The notes beneath the pieces were generated by a model. That model was not told where the DNA came from. It did no database searches and saw only the letters and a list, made by a program, of their open reading frames with translations. A program made the position numbers and the translations under genes. From JBBRLA01 sp038231615 (lineage in GTDB: Bacteria > Myxococcota_A > Polyangia > Palsa-1104 > JAEUJZ01), in the NCBI GenBank assembly GCA_038231615.1, contig JBBRLA010000397.1, positions 1 through 7,944 of the forward strand: a DNA stretch of 7,944 nt, written 5' to 3'. Position 1 is the first letter of the stretch, and every line of letters begins with the position of its first letter. Shown here piece by piece: positions 1-5,867 of the stretch.

Positions 1-258
1 CCTTTCCGTTCGGGGGGGGGTGGCCCTGGCCGTGATGGGGGTCGTGGCCCCGGCGGTGGCTGTGGGCCTCGCCCTGAGGGGGGTCGTGGCCCGGGCGGTG
101 GCGATCGACCGGGCGGTCGTGGTCCTGGCGGTGGAAGCGAGCCCGACGGCAATGTCGCCAGTCCCCGTCCTTCTGGCGAACGTGCTTCCGGTACTCCGGC
201 GAGTGAAGCAGCTCCTGCCAGTCCCACGTCTACGGCCGACGTTGGGGAGAAGTCCTGA
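1..258 (+). CDS. C-terminal Gly/Arg/Pro-rich tail of an unidentified protein (5' end outside window)
   Basis: Frame 1 is open from the first base to a TGA at 256-258 and gives 85 residues with no start codon of its own, so it is read as the end of a gene that begins upstream. Residues 4-45 are almost only Gly, Arg and Pro, with three copies of GGRGPGGG. Residues 46-85 are rich in Ser, Pro, Ala, Thr and Glu and end in DVGEKS. The tail must be disordered, has no membrane segment, and resembles the RGG-like tails of RNA-binding proteins such as RNA helicases, but nothing here identifies the parent protein. GGT and CGT codons are frequent, as is common in Gly/Arg tails. Frame 2 is also open (20-394) and has higher GC at third positions, but it yields an Ala/Val-rich string that runs about 80 bp into the next gene, so I prefer frame 1. 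The choice of frame is only moderately secure. Confidence 0.5.
   Translation, partial: PFRSGGGGPGRDGGRGPGGGCGPRPEGGRGPGGGDRPGGRGPGGGSEPDGNVASPRPSGERASGTPASEAAPASPTSTADVGEKS
37..135 (+). repeat. Three imperfect repeats coding GGRGPGGG
   Basis: Units of 24 nt at 37-60, 79-102 and 112-135 each read GGRGPGGG in frame 1. The DNA units differ at only a few positions, and the spacers between them differ in length (18 and 9 nt), all multiples of three. Preserved phase with variable spacers supports frame 1 as the coding frame. A run of nine G (12-20) lies just before the array. Confidence 0.65.
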
Positions 259-312
259 CACATTCTTGACCCCACCCCTTGACCTGGACGATTCCGCGCC
301 GACGTCTTGTTC

Positions 313-1671
313 ATGCACGTTGGCATCCGTCTCAAGGGAAATTTCCCCTTCCACCCCGGCGATCGCCGCCCGCCTCCCCACGAGCGGCGCCTAGAAGAGC
401 TGGCCGCCTGGCTGCGCCAGCACTGCCCCGACACCCTCCTCGATCTCAAGTTCGGCGAATCCCAGGAACAACGCCCCGCACTCTATGCGGCCTTCCACTA
501 CTTCGCCCCCTACATCGAGATCGCCTTCTCCGACAACACCGTCCGGGTCAGCGCCCTCACTTCCCACCTGGGCCCCGGCTACCACCAGTACCTTTGCGAA
601 CTCCTTCAGCAGATCGGCACTGACCTCCACATCCTTTGGGATCGCCCCAGCAAGCCGGACGGCACCGGTGATCCCACCGGCTTCTTCTACTCCGGCGACC
701 GCGGCGCTCTCGAACAGGCCATGCTCGCCTGGCTGAAGGTGGCCTTGAGCGCCGCCCTGTCCAAGGGCTGGTTCGAAAACACCCCGCCCACCCTCATGGT
801 CCCCGCCGATCGCCCCGCCTACCTCCACGAGGGCCTTGTGACCACCCCCCTGGGCCCCCGCAACGCCGGCTGGGTCAGGGAGGTCCTGTCCGGAGGCAGC
901 GGCCACGACGTTTTCCCCTGGTGGCACCCGGGCCTGGGCCACTATTTCCGCGGCCTCCTTCTGTGCCACATGTGGCTCGACGCTCGCTGGGACCGCACCT
1001 GCGGCAAGCAGGACGAGGACTTCATCCACCAACTCGAACGCTGGGCCGATCGCGGCCAGAAGCTCGACCCGTCGATCAAGTTCCCCCTGCACGAACTCGA
1101 CTTCCTCCGCCGCTGCCTCCCCAAGAGCCCGGCCCCCCCGGGCGAGCCTCCGCGGATCGGCTACCGGCGCGGCCGCATGCGCCTTGACGTCCAGCGCTTC
1201 TGGACCATGGAGTTACCCGGCGGCATGTCCGTTCACGAGGACAAGGACAAGGACATGTTCATCGCCTGGGACCACGACCGCCTGGTCAGCGTCAAGTACT
1301 TCGGTTTGGACAAGACCCGCTTCTCCAACCTCCGCTGGCTCGACGAGAACAGCGCCCCGGCTCAGGGCCAGGTGGTCTTCACCTTCGTGCGCCCCAACGT
1401 CGCCGGCAGGGCCATCCTCGACGGCACCCAGCGCAACGACAAAGGGCCCATCTACCGCCTGATCGGCTTGTGCGCCGCCGCCAGGAACACCGTGGTCACC
1501 TGCTTCGTCCTCCCCCGGCGTGAGGACCTGGACTGGGCGATCTACGCCTGGGAGTCCTTGGAGCCCCCGGCCCACTTCGAGGCCCTCTACGCCGCCGAGA
1601 GCGAAAGGCGGGCCCGCCCGATCTCAGGCGGCTCAGGCGTCCGTGCCGACCGCGTCGGCGATCGAGGCTAG
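313..1671 (+). CDS. Hypothetical protein, about 452 aa, family not recognised
   Basis: The open frame runs to a TAG at 1669-1671. I chose ATG 313 (MHVGIRLKGN...); a TTG at 307 would add two residues, and neither start has a clear Shine-Dalgarno sequence. The protein looks soluble: no signal peptide or membrane segment. It has many aromatic residues, for example YFAPYIEIAF near residue 60, a His/Trp-rich stretch (PWWHPGLGHYF) near 200, and an Asp/Lys-rich patch (EDKDKDMF) near 310. No catalytic motif that I know stands out. The balanced, varied composition argues for a real protein, unlike the low-complexity opposite-strand frame. Codons end mostly in C (ctc, ttc, ccc, cac), whereas pgi and the genes after it often use G-ending codons, so codon choice differs from its neighbours. 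The last 39 bp overlap the 3' end of the convergent pyrD. I assign no function. Confidence 0.75.
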   Translation: MHVGIRLKGNFPFHPGDRRPPPHERRLEELAAWLRQHCPDTLLDLKFGESQEQRPALYAAFHYFAPYIEIAFSDNTVRVSALTSHLGPGYHQYLCELLQQIGTDLHILWDRPSKPDGTGDPTGFFYSGDRGALEQAMLAWLKVALSAALSKGWFENTPPTLMVPADRPAYLHEGLVTTPLGPRNAGWVREVLSGGSGHDVFPWWHPGLGHYFRGLLLCHMWLDARWDRTCGKQDEDFIHQLERWADRGQKLDPSIKFPLHELDFLRRCLPKSPAPPGEPPRIGYRRGRMRLDVQRFWTMELPGGMSVHEDKDKDMFIAWDHDRLVSVKYFGLDKTRFSNLRWLDENSAPAQGQVVFTFVRPNVAGRAILDGTQRNDKGPIYRLIGLCAAARNTVVTCFVLPRREDLDWAIYAWESLEPPAHFEALYAAESERRARPISGGSGVRADRVGDRG

Positions 1672-2766
1672 ACCGTCGTGCTCGAGCAGGCGCAAGAGAC
1701 CCTGGTGGATGCGCCGGAGCAGCCCGGGCCCCTCGTAGACCAGGCCCGTATAAAGCTGGACCATCGAGGCGCCCGCCCGGATCTTCTCGTAGGCCGCCGC
1801 CGCCGAATCCACCCCGCCCACGCCGACGATCGCCAGGGCCCCCCCGGTGCGCCGGTAGACCTGCCGGATGAGCGCCGTGGATCGCGACGCGAGCGGACGG
1901 CCGCTAAGCCCCCCCGGTCCAATCCGCGCCAGGCGATCCGCAGACGTCAATACCCCCTGGCGATCGGCGGCGGTGTTGCACAGCACCAGACCGGCCACCC
2001 CGTGGGCCTTTGCCACCGCCAGCAATTCATAAAGGGGCCCGTCAGCCAGTCCGGGCCAGGCGGGCGGCGAGAGCTTGACCAGCACGGGCACCTTTATACC
2101 CAGCTCCCGCCGTTCGGCGAAGATCGCTTGAAGCAAGCCATCCAGCGCCGCCGGTTCTTCAAAGGTATGGCCCTCGGCGGTGTTGGGGCACGAGACGTTC
2201 AGCGTCACGTAGTCGCACAGCGGCGCGAGGCGGCGAAAGCTCTCGCGGAAGTCGTCCACGCCTGCCGCAGCGGAATTTCTATCGCCAAGCGCCGCGGGCC
2301 CTTTGTGCCCGGGGTCGTGGGTCTTGGCCAGGTTGACGCCGATGGGCACCCGCACCGGCACGCCCCGCAGGGCGCGCAGGCGGACGGCGAGGATCTCGGC
2401 GCCGTCGTTGTTCAGTCCCATGCGGTTGACGATCGCCCGATCGGCGACCAGGCGAAAGGCCCGCGGGCGGGGGTTCCCCGGGGCTGGGCGGGCGCTGACC
2501 GAGCCGACCTCCACCAGGCCGAAGCCGATTCCCTCCCAGAAGCGGACCAGCCGGGCGTTCTTGTCCATCCCCGCCGCCAGCCCGATCGGGCTTTGCAGAG
2601 ACAGGCCCAGGAAGCGCGGACGCAGCGCAGGGTGGGCGGGCTGGAAGAACCCGCCCAGGAGCGGCAACAACGGCGACGCCTGGTACAGGCGGCCGGCGAG
2701 CAGGGCCAGTTCGTGGGCCCGCTCGGCAGAAAGGCAGAAAAGCAGCGGACGAAGCAGCCGGTACAT
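1633..2766 (-). CDS. pyrD: Dihydroorotate dehydrogenase (quinone type, class 2-like) with class-1-like active-site Cys
   Basis: This enzyme oxidises dihydroorotate to orotate in de novo pyrimidine synthesis; class 2 enzymes pass electrons to membrane quinone. ATG 2766 gives 377 aa starting MYRLLRPLLF, the usual membrane-associating N-terminus of class 2. The frame is open to 2889, but the added 41 residues look non-coding; ATG 2778 (MLWP...) is a minor alternative. FMN/substrate motifs in order: GLAAGMDKNA (62-71), VNRMGLNN (113-120), GVNLAKTHDP (143-152), NVSCPNT (190-196), VKLSP (230-234), GGLSGRPL (285-292), VGVGGV (314-319), LYTGLVYEGP (338-347). The end, SIADAVGTDA, is typical. Two oddities: the catalytic base position, Ser in class 2 (NxSSPNT), is Cys193 here; and the stretch between GVN and NVSCPN is about 10 residues longer than in E. 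coli PyrD. The gene is divergent from pgi. Confidence 0.93.
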   Translation of the reverse strand: MYRLLRPLLFCLSAERAHELALLAGRLYQASPLLPLLGGFFQPAHPALRPRFLGLSLQSPIGLAAGMDKNARLVRFWEGIGFGLVEVGSVSARPAPGNPRPRAFRLVADRAIVNRMGLNNDGAEILAVRLRALRGVPVRVPIGVNLAKTHDPGHKGPAALGDRNSAAAGVDDFRESFRRLAPLCDYVTLNVSCPNTAEGHTFEEPAALDGLLQAIFAERRELGIKVPVLVKLSPPAWPGLADGPLYELLAVAKAHGVAGLVLCNTAADRQGVLTSADRLARIGPGGLSGRPLASRSTALIRQVYRRTGGALAIVGVGGVDSAAAAYEKIRAGASMVQLYTGLVYEGPGLLRRIHQGLLRLLEHDGLASIADAVGTDA

Positions 2767-2866
2767 GGGCCACAACATACCCCGGGTCGAGAAATCGTGC
2801 CGCGGGGTGGGCCGCGGGCAGGAGAACTGGCACAATGACGCTGCACCTACGGGAACGGAGCCGATC
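2767..2866. promoter_or_regulatory. Divergent pyrD-pgi intergenic region
   Basis: These 100 bp separate the pyrD start (ATG 2766 on the minus strand) from the pgi start and must carry the promoters of both genes unless transcription comes from farther away. I see no convincing -35/-10 pair. An imperfect inverted repeat (TGCCGCGG at 2798-2805 and CCGCGGGCA at 2812-2820) lies just before an AGGAG (2820-2824). The pgi-side half contains the candidate leader ORF. Confidence 0.5.
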
Positions 2867-2870
2867 ATGA
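2835..2870 (+). CDS. Possible 11-codon leader ORF coupled to pgi
   Basis: ATG 2835 opens an 11-codon frame, MTLHLRERSRS, ending at TGA 2868-2870. This TGA overlaps the pgi ATG (2867-2869) in an ATGA. A good AGGAG Shine-Dalgarno (2820-2824) lies 10 nt upstream, so ribosomes could translate the peptide and re-initiate at pgi. The peptide has no codon run that suggests attenuation, and so short an ORF can arise by chance. pgi also has its own GGAG (2857-2860), which weakens the need for coupling. Confidence 0.3.
   Translation: MTLHLRERSRS
2857..2860 (+). promoter_or_regulatory. Ribosome binding site that fixes the pgi start
   Basis: GGAG ends 6 nt before ATG 2867. It supports the 534-aa Pgi over a longer reading: the same frame is open back to 2303, but that part is antisense to pyrD. 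Confidence 0.7.
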
Positions 2871-4471
2871 GCGCAACTGCGAGGGACACCGGTAGTGATC
2901 TGGGTACGCTGCTTTATGCCCTGCCGGGCAAGGGGGCGGGCGGCGGGTTCGGCTTCCTGCTCGACGTCGCCTACATGGACCTGCCGAAGGACATTTTTAC
3001 CAAGATGGCGGCGCCCATGGGGCGGGCCCTTTCGGAGATGCGGGCGCTGGAGCAGGGGGCCATCGCCAACCCCGACGAGCACCGCATGGTAGGGCACTAC
3101 TGGCTGCGCGACGCCGAGCGCGCCCCCAGCGAGGAGATCCGCGAGGAGATCCGCGGGACGCTGCGGCGCATCCACCAGTTCGCCGCCGAGGTCCATGCGG
3201 GCAGCGTGAGCAGCGGCGCGGGCCCCTTCCGCAACCTGCTGACCATCGGCATTGGCGGATCCGCCCTGGGACCGGAGCTGGTCGCGGCGGCGCTTTCCGG
3301 CCCGGGGGACCGACTGCACCCCTTTTTCCTGGACAACACCGATCCCGACGGCATCGACCGGGTGATCGGGCAGATCCAGGCGACCGCCGGGGGGCTTGCC
3401 CAGACCCTGGTGCTGGTGGTCTCCAAGTCGGGGGGCACCAAGGAGACACGCAACGGGCAATTCGAGGTCAAGGAGGCCTTCCGCCGGGCGGGGCTGGACT
3501 TCGCCTCGCACTTTGTCGCCGTCACCGGCGATGGCAGTGAGCTGCACCAGACGGCGCTGGCGGAAAAGTGGCGGACCCTCTTCCCGATGTGGGACTGGGT
3601 CGGCGGGCGCACCTCGGAGCTGTCGGCGGTGGGGCTCCTGCCGGCGGCGCTACAGGGGCTGGACATCGACGAGATGCTCCGCGGCGCCCGGGAGATGGAC
3701 GCCCTGACCCGGGCACAGGACCCGGCGAAAAACCCGGCCGCGGTGCTGGCCCTGTGCTGGCACCACGCGATGACCCTGGGGCGGCGAGACATGGTCATCC
3801 TGCCCTACAAGGACCGGCTGGAGCTGGTCTCGCGCTACATGCAGCAACTGGTCATGGAGTCCCTGGGCAAGGAGCTGGACCTTTCGGGGAAGGTGGTGAA
3901 CCAGGGGATCGCGGTTTATGGCAACAAGGGGTCGACCGACCAGCACGCCTACGTCCAGCAACTTCGCGACGGGTTGAACAACTTCTTCGTGACCTTTATC
4001 GAGGTCCAGAAGGACCGCGCCCTGCCCCCGGGCGGCAAGGACTTCTTCGTCGAAGAGCAGGTCACCAGCGGGGACTACCTTTTGGGGTTCCTTCTGGGCA
4101 CCCGCGAGGCACTGCACCAGAAGGGGCGCCTGAGCCTGACGCTGACCGTGCCGGACGTGTCGGCGCATACCCTGGGGATGCTGATCGGGCTCTTCGAGCG
4201 AGCGGTGGGGCTGTATGGGTTTTTGGTCGAGATCAACGCCTACCACCAGCCCGGGGTCGAGGCGGGGAAGAAGGCGGCCGTGGGCGTGCTGGCGCTGCAA
4301 GGGCGCTTGCTGGCGGCCCTTTCCGAGACGCCGCGGACGGCGGCGGAACTGGCTGGCCAGGGGGAGGCGTATGTCGCCTTCAAGCTGCTGGAGCACCTTT
4401 CGGCCAACGGCAGGGTACGCCGGCAGATCGCTGCCGGGGCGCATCCCATGGAGGCCCGCTACCTGCGCTGA
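2867..4471 (+). CDS. pgi: Glucose-6-phosphate isomerase
   Basis: Pgi interconverts glucose 6-phosphate and fructose 6-phosphate in glycolysis and gluconeogenesis, in the cytoplasm. ATG 2867 has a GGAG Shine-Dalgarno and gives 534 aa, a normal length. Sugar-phosphate-binding (SIS) motifs are GIGGSALGP (128-136) and SKSGGTKET (186-194). The first Pgi signature region is DWVGGRTSELSAVGLLP (243-259). The general-base region is QQLVMESLGK with Glu331. The ring-opening His region is GNKGSTDQH with His360. The C-terminal signature NAYHQPGVEAGK (457-468) ends in the conserved Lys468. The GGRTSELSAVGLLPAALQG and GNKGSTDQHAY wording is the subtype I associate with cyanobacteria and planctomycetes rather than E. 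coli. About 55 residues follow the core and look like a small helical, winged-helix-like extension (TAAELA...AFKLLEHLSANGRVRR), which I also recall in this subtype. The EVE gene follows after 12 bp and is probably co-transcribed. Confidence 0.95.
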   Translation: MSATARDTGSDLGTLLYALPGKGAGGGFGFLLDVAYMDLPKDIFTKMAAPMGRALSEMRALEQGAIANPDEHRMVGHYWLRDAERAPSEEIREEIRGTLRRIHQFAAEVHAGSVSSGAGPFRNLLTIGIGGSALGPELVAAALSGPGDRLHPFFLDNTDPDGIDRVIGQIQATAGGLAQTLVLVVSKSGGTKETRNGQFEVKEAFRRAGLDFASHFVAVTGDGSELHQTALAEKWRTLFPMWDWVGGRTSELSAVGLLPAALQGLDIDEMLRGAREMDALTRAQDPAKNPAAVLALCWHHAMTLGRRDMVILPYKDRLELVSRYMQQLVMESLGKELDLSGKVVNQGIAVYGNKGSTDQHAYVQQLRDGLNNFFVTFIEVQKDRALPPGGKDFFVEEQVTSGDYLLGFLLGTREALHQKGRLSLTLTVPDVSAHTLGMLIGLFERAVGLYGFLVEINAYHQPGVEAGKKAAVGVLALQGRLLAALSETPRTAAELAGQGEAYVAFKLLEHLSANGRVRRQIAAGAHPMEARYLR

Positions 4472-4483
4472 GGCGTCTCGGCT

Positions 4484-4939
4484 ATGCTCGGCGCGATGCC
4501 ACGACGTTTGCCGGGACATTTTCTGGTCAAAAGCGAGCCGGACAAATATTCTTTCGCCCAGCTTCAGGCGGACGGACGGACCGTATGGGACGGCGTCCGC
4601 AACTTCGAGGCGCGCAACACCCTGCGGGCCATGAAGCAGGGGGACCTTTTGCTCTACTACCACTCCAACGAGGGCAAGGAGGTCGTCGGCGTGGCCCGGG
4701 TGAGCAAGGAGGCCTTCGCCGACCCGACCGAAGGCCCCGGCGAGGACTGGGCGGCCATCGAGGTCGAACCGGTGGGGCCGCTGGCCAAGCCAGTCACCCT
4801 GGCGGCGATCAAGCAAGAGCCGCGGCTGCGGGAGATCGCCCTGTTGCGGCGGTCGCGGCTTTCGGTGGTGCCGCTTTCGCCGGGGGAGTTCAAGATCATC
4901 CTTCAGATGGGCCAGACCCGGCTGCCGCGGAGCCGCTAG
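4484..4939 (+). CDS. EVE (PUA-like) domain protein
   Basis: This is a single-domain protein of 151 aa from ATG 4484, or 147 aa from ATG 4496. The first start is favoured by an AGG at 4471-4473, about 10 nt upstream; conserved sequence begins only at HFLVKSEPD, so homology does not decide. Family hallmarks are FLVKSEPDKYS (13-23), GRTVWDGVRNFEARNTLRAMKQGD (31-54), LLYYHSN (56-62) and VVGVARV (67-73). The domain is related to the YTH fold and binds modified bases in nucleic acid in some family members; the cellular role of the stand-alone bacterial protein is not established. It follows pgi by 12 bp, which looks like simple co-transcription rather than shared function. Its TAG stop overlaps the def stop on the other strand. 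Confidence 0.92.
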   Translation: MLGAMPRRLPGHFLVKSEPDKYSFAQLQADGRTVWDGVRNFEARNTLRAMKQGDLLLYYHSNEGKEVVGVARVSKEAFADPTEGPGEDWAAIEVEPVGPLAKPVTLAAIKQEPRLREIALLRRSRLSVVPLSPGEFKIILQMGQTRLPRSR

Positions 4940-5511
4940 CTGCCCCAGCGGGCGATGATCGCGTGGACCTTCTCGATGAAGGGGGCGCGGTGGTGGCGCT
5001 CGAACTCTTGCCAGGTGCACAGGGTTTTGGTGTCGGTCACCCGGTCCAGGAAGACCGTACCCTGCAAGTGATCCACCTCATGCTGGTAGGTGCCGGCGGT
5101 GATGCCGCGGGCCTCATAGTCCAGTTCGTTGCCGTGGCGGTCCCAGGCCTGCACCCGCAGGTGCAGCGTCCGGTTCACCACCCCGCGCAGGTTCGGCACG
5201 CTCAGGCAGCCTTCGTAGTTCTCGAAAGTCTCGTCGACCAGCGGGGTCAGCACCGGGTTCACCAGCACGGTCAGCGGCAGCTTGGGCTTGTAGGGGTAGC
5301 GCGGGTTGTCGCGGACCTCCAGGGCGCAAAGCTGCACCGGCTCGTAGATCTGCGGCGCCGCCAGTCCGGCCCCGTCCGCGTCGCGCAGGGTCTCGATGAG
5401 ATCGTCGATCAGCGTCTGGGTCTTGTCGGAGAGCAACTCCTCGCGGGTCAATGGCCGGGACTGCTGGCGCAGAACTGGGTGGCCAAGGACGGCGATTTTC
5501 CTGATGGACAT
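4936..5511 (-). CDS. def: Peptide deformylase
   Basis: Def removes the formyl group from the N-terminal Met of new proteins at the ribosome. ATG 5511 gives 191 aa starting MSIRKIAVLGHPVLRQ, the usual N-terminus; an upstream TTG (5571) adds 20 unlikely residues. All three family motifs are intact: GAGLAAPQ (47-54), EGCLS (100-104) and HEVDH (144-148). The metal ligands are therefore Cys102, His144 and His148, and the catalytic acid is Glu145. The length is somewhat above the E. coli enzyme because of extra residues around 63-80 (EVRDNPRYPYKPKLPL) and in the C-terminal helix. No clear Shine-Dalgarno precedes the ATG. No fmt gene is adjacent, although def and fmt are often paired. The gene is convergent with the EVE gene (4-bp overlap) and divergent from yggX. 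Confidence 0.95.
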   Translation of the reverse strand: MSIRKIAVLGHPVLRQQSRPLTREELLSDKTQTLIDDLIETLRDADGAGLAAPQIYEPVQLCALEVRDNPRYPYKPKLPLTVLVNPVLTPLVDETFENYEGCLSVPNLRGVVNRTLHLRVQAWDRHGNELDYEARGITAGTYQHEVDHLQGTVFLDRVTDTKTLCTWQEFERHHRAPFIEKVHAIIARWGS

Positions 5512-5585
5512 GCTAGAAAGATAACACGCAAAGGATTCGCCGGCCGTCCCTCCGGGGCGCGTCGGCACCAAAGAAGGAACACGCG
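5512..5585. promoter_or_regulatory. Divergent def-yggX intergenic region
   Basis: These 74 bp lie between two genes read away from each other, so both promoters are expected here. On the minus strand a TTATCT lies roughly 10 nt before the def ATG and could be a -10, but I find no matching -35. On the plus side, AAGGA at 5574-5578 is a clear Shine-Dalgarno 7 nt before the yggX ATG. Confidence 0.5.
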
Positions 5586-5861
5586 ATGGCCCGTATGGTG
5601 ATGTGCAAGAAACTCAGCCGGGAACTGCCCGGGTTGACCTTCCGGCCCTTCGACGACGACCTGGGGCGGCGGATCTACGACGAGATCTCCGACGAGGGGT
5701 GGACGATGTGGCTGGAGCACTCGAAGATGCTGATCAACGAATACCGCCTGGACCTGGTCACCCCGGAGGCGTTCGAGTTGCTTCATGAGCGCTGCGATGC
5801 CTTCTTCTTCGGGGAGGGTTCGTCGCTGCCGCCGGACTTTCGCGCCCCGCCAAAGAAGTAG
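5586..5861 (+). CDS. yggX: YggX-type iron/oxidative-damage protection protein
   Basis: This is a 91-aa protein matching the YggX family over its whole length: ARMVMCKKLSRELPGL at the start, then LGRRIYDEIS, MLINEYRLDL and FFFGEG near the end. The conserved Cys7 is present. In enterobacteria YggX protects Fe-S enzymes from oxidative damage and is linked to intracellular iron handling; that role is known for the family and only inferred here. ATG 5586 has an AAGGA 7 nt upstream. A short Pro/Lys-rich tail (SSLPPDFRAPPKK) follows the core. The next gene starts 6 bp after the stop, so the two are very probably one transcript, which places a redox/iron protein beside a [4Fe-4S] radical SAM enzyme. 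Confidence 0.93.
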   Translation: MARMVMCKKLSRELPGLTFRPFDDDLGRRIYDEISDEGWTMWLEHSKMLINEYRLDLVTPEAFELLHERCDAFFFGEGSSLPPDFRAPPKK

Positions 5862-5867
5862 CGGCGG

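Noticed and set aside
266..284. Two TTGACC hexamers as -35 boxes for the unknown gene
   Set aside because: No -10-like hexamer at 16-18 nt from either; in GC-rich DNA the matches are weak evidence.
20..394. Frame-2 ORF of 124 aa starting near the G run
   Set aside because: Ala/Val-rich product that runs about 80 bp into the next gene, while frame 1 carries in-phase repeats and a clean stop before it. Not fully excluded if the G run hides an indel.
391..1092. Minus-strand ORF of 233 aa inside the unknown gene
   Set aside because: Low-complexity Gly/Ala/Val/Glu product typical of the complement of C-ending codons; the plus-strand product is far more protein-like.
1678..2838. Plus-strand ORF of 386 aa opposite pyrD
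   Set aside because: Arg/Gln/Gly-rich shadow with no recognisable domain; pyrD on the other strand is unambiguous.
2303..2866. Upstream extension of the pgi reading frame
   Set aside because: It is antisense to pyrD, has no Pgi similarity, and a good Shine-Dalgarno supports ATG 2867.
3650..5020. Minus-strand ORF of 456 aa
   Set aside because: Antisense to the motif-verified pgi and EVE genes, and His/Arg/Pro/Gln-rich as expected of a shadow frame.
3568..5601. Plus-strand ORF of 677 aa
   Set aside because: Runs through pgi, the EVE gene and antisense to def, all confirmed by motifs; its product is Gly/Arg/Ala-rich GC-driven noise.
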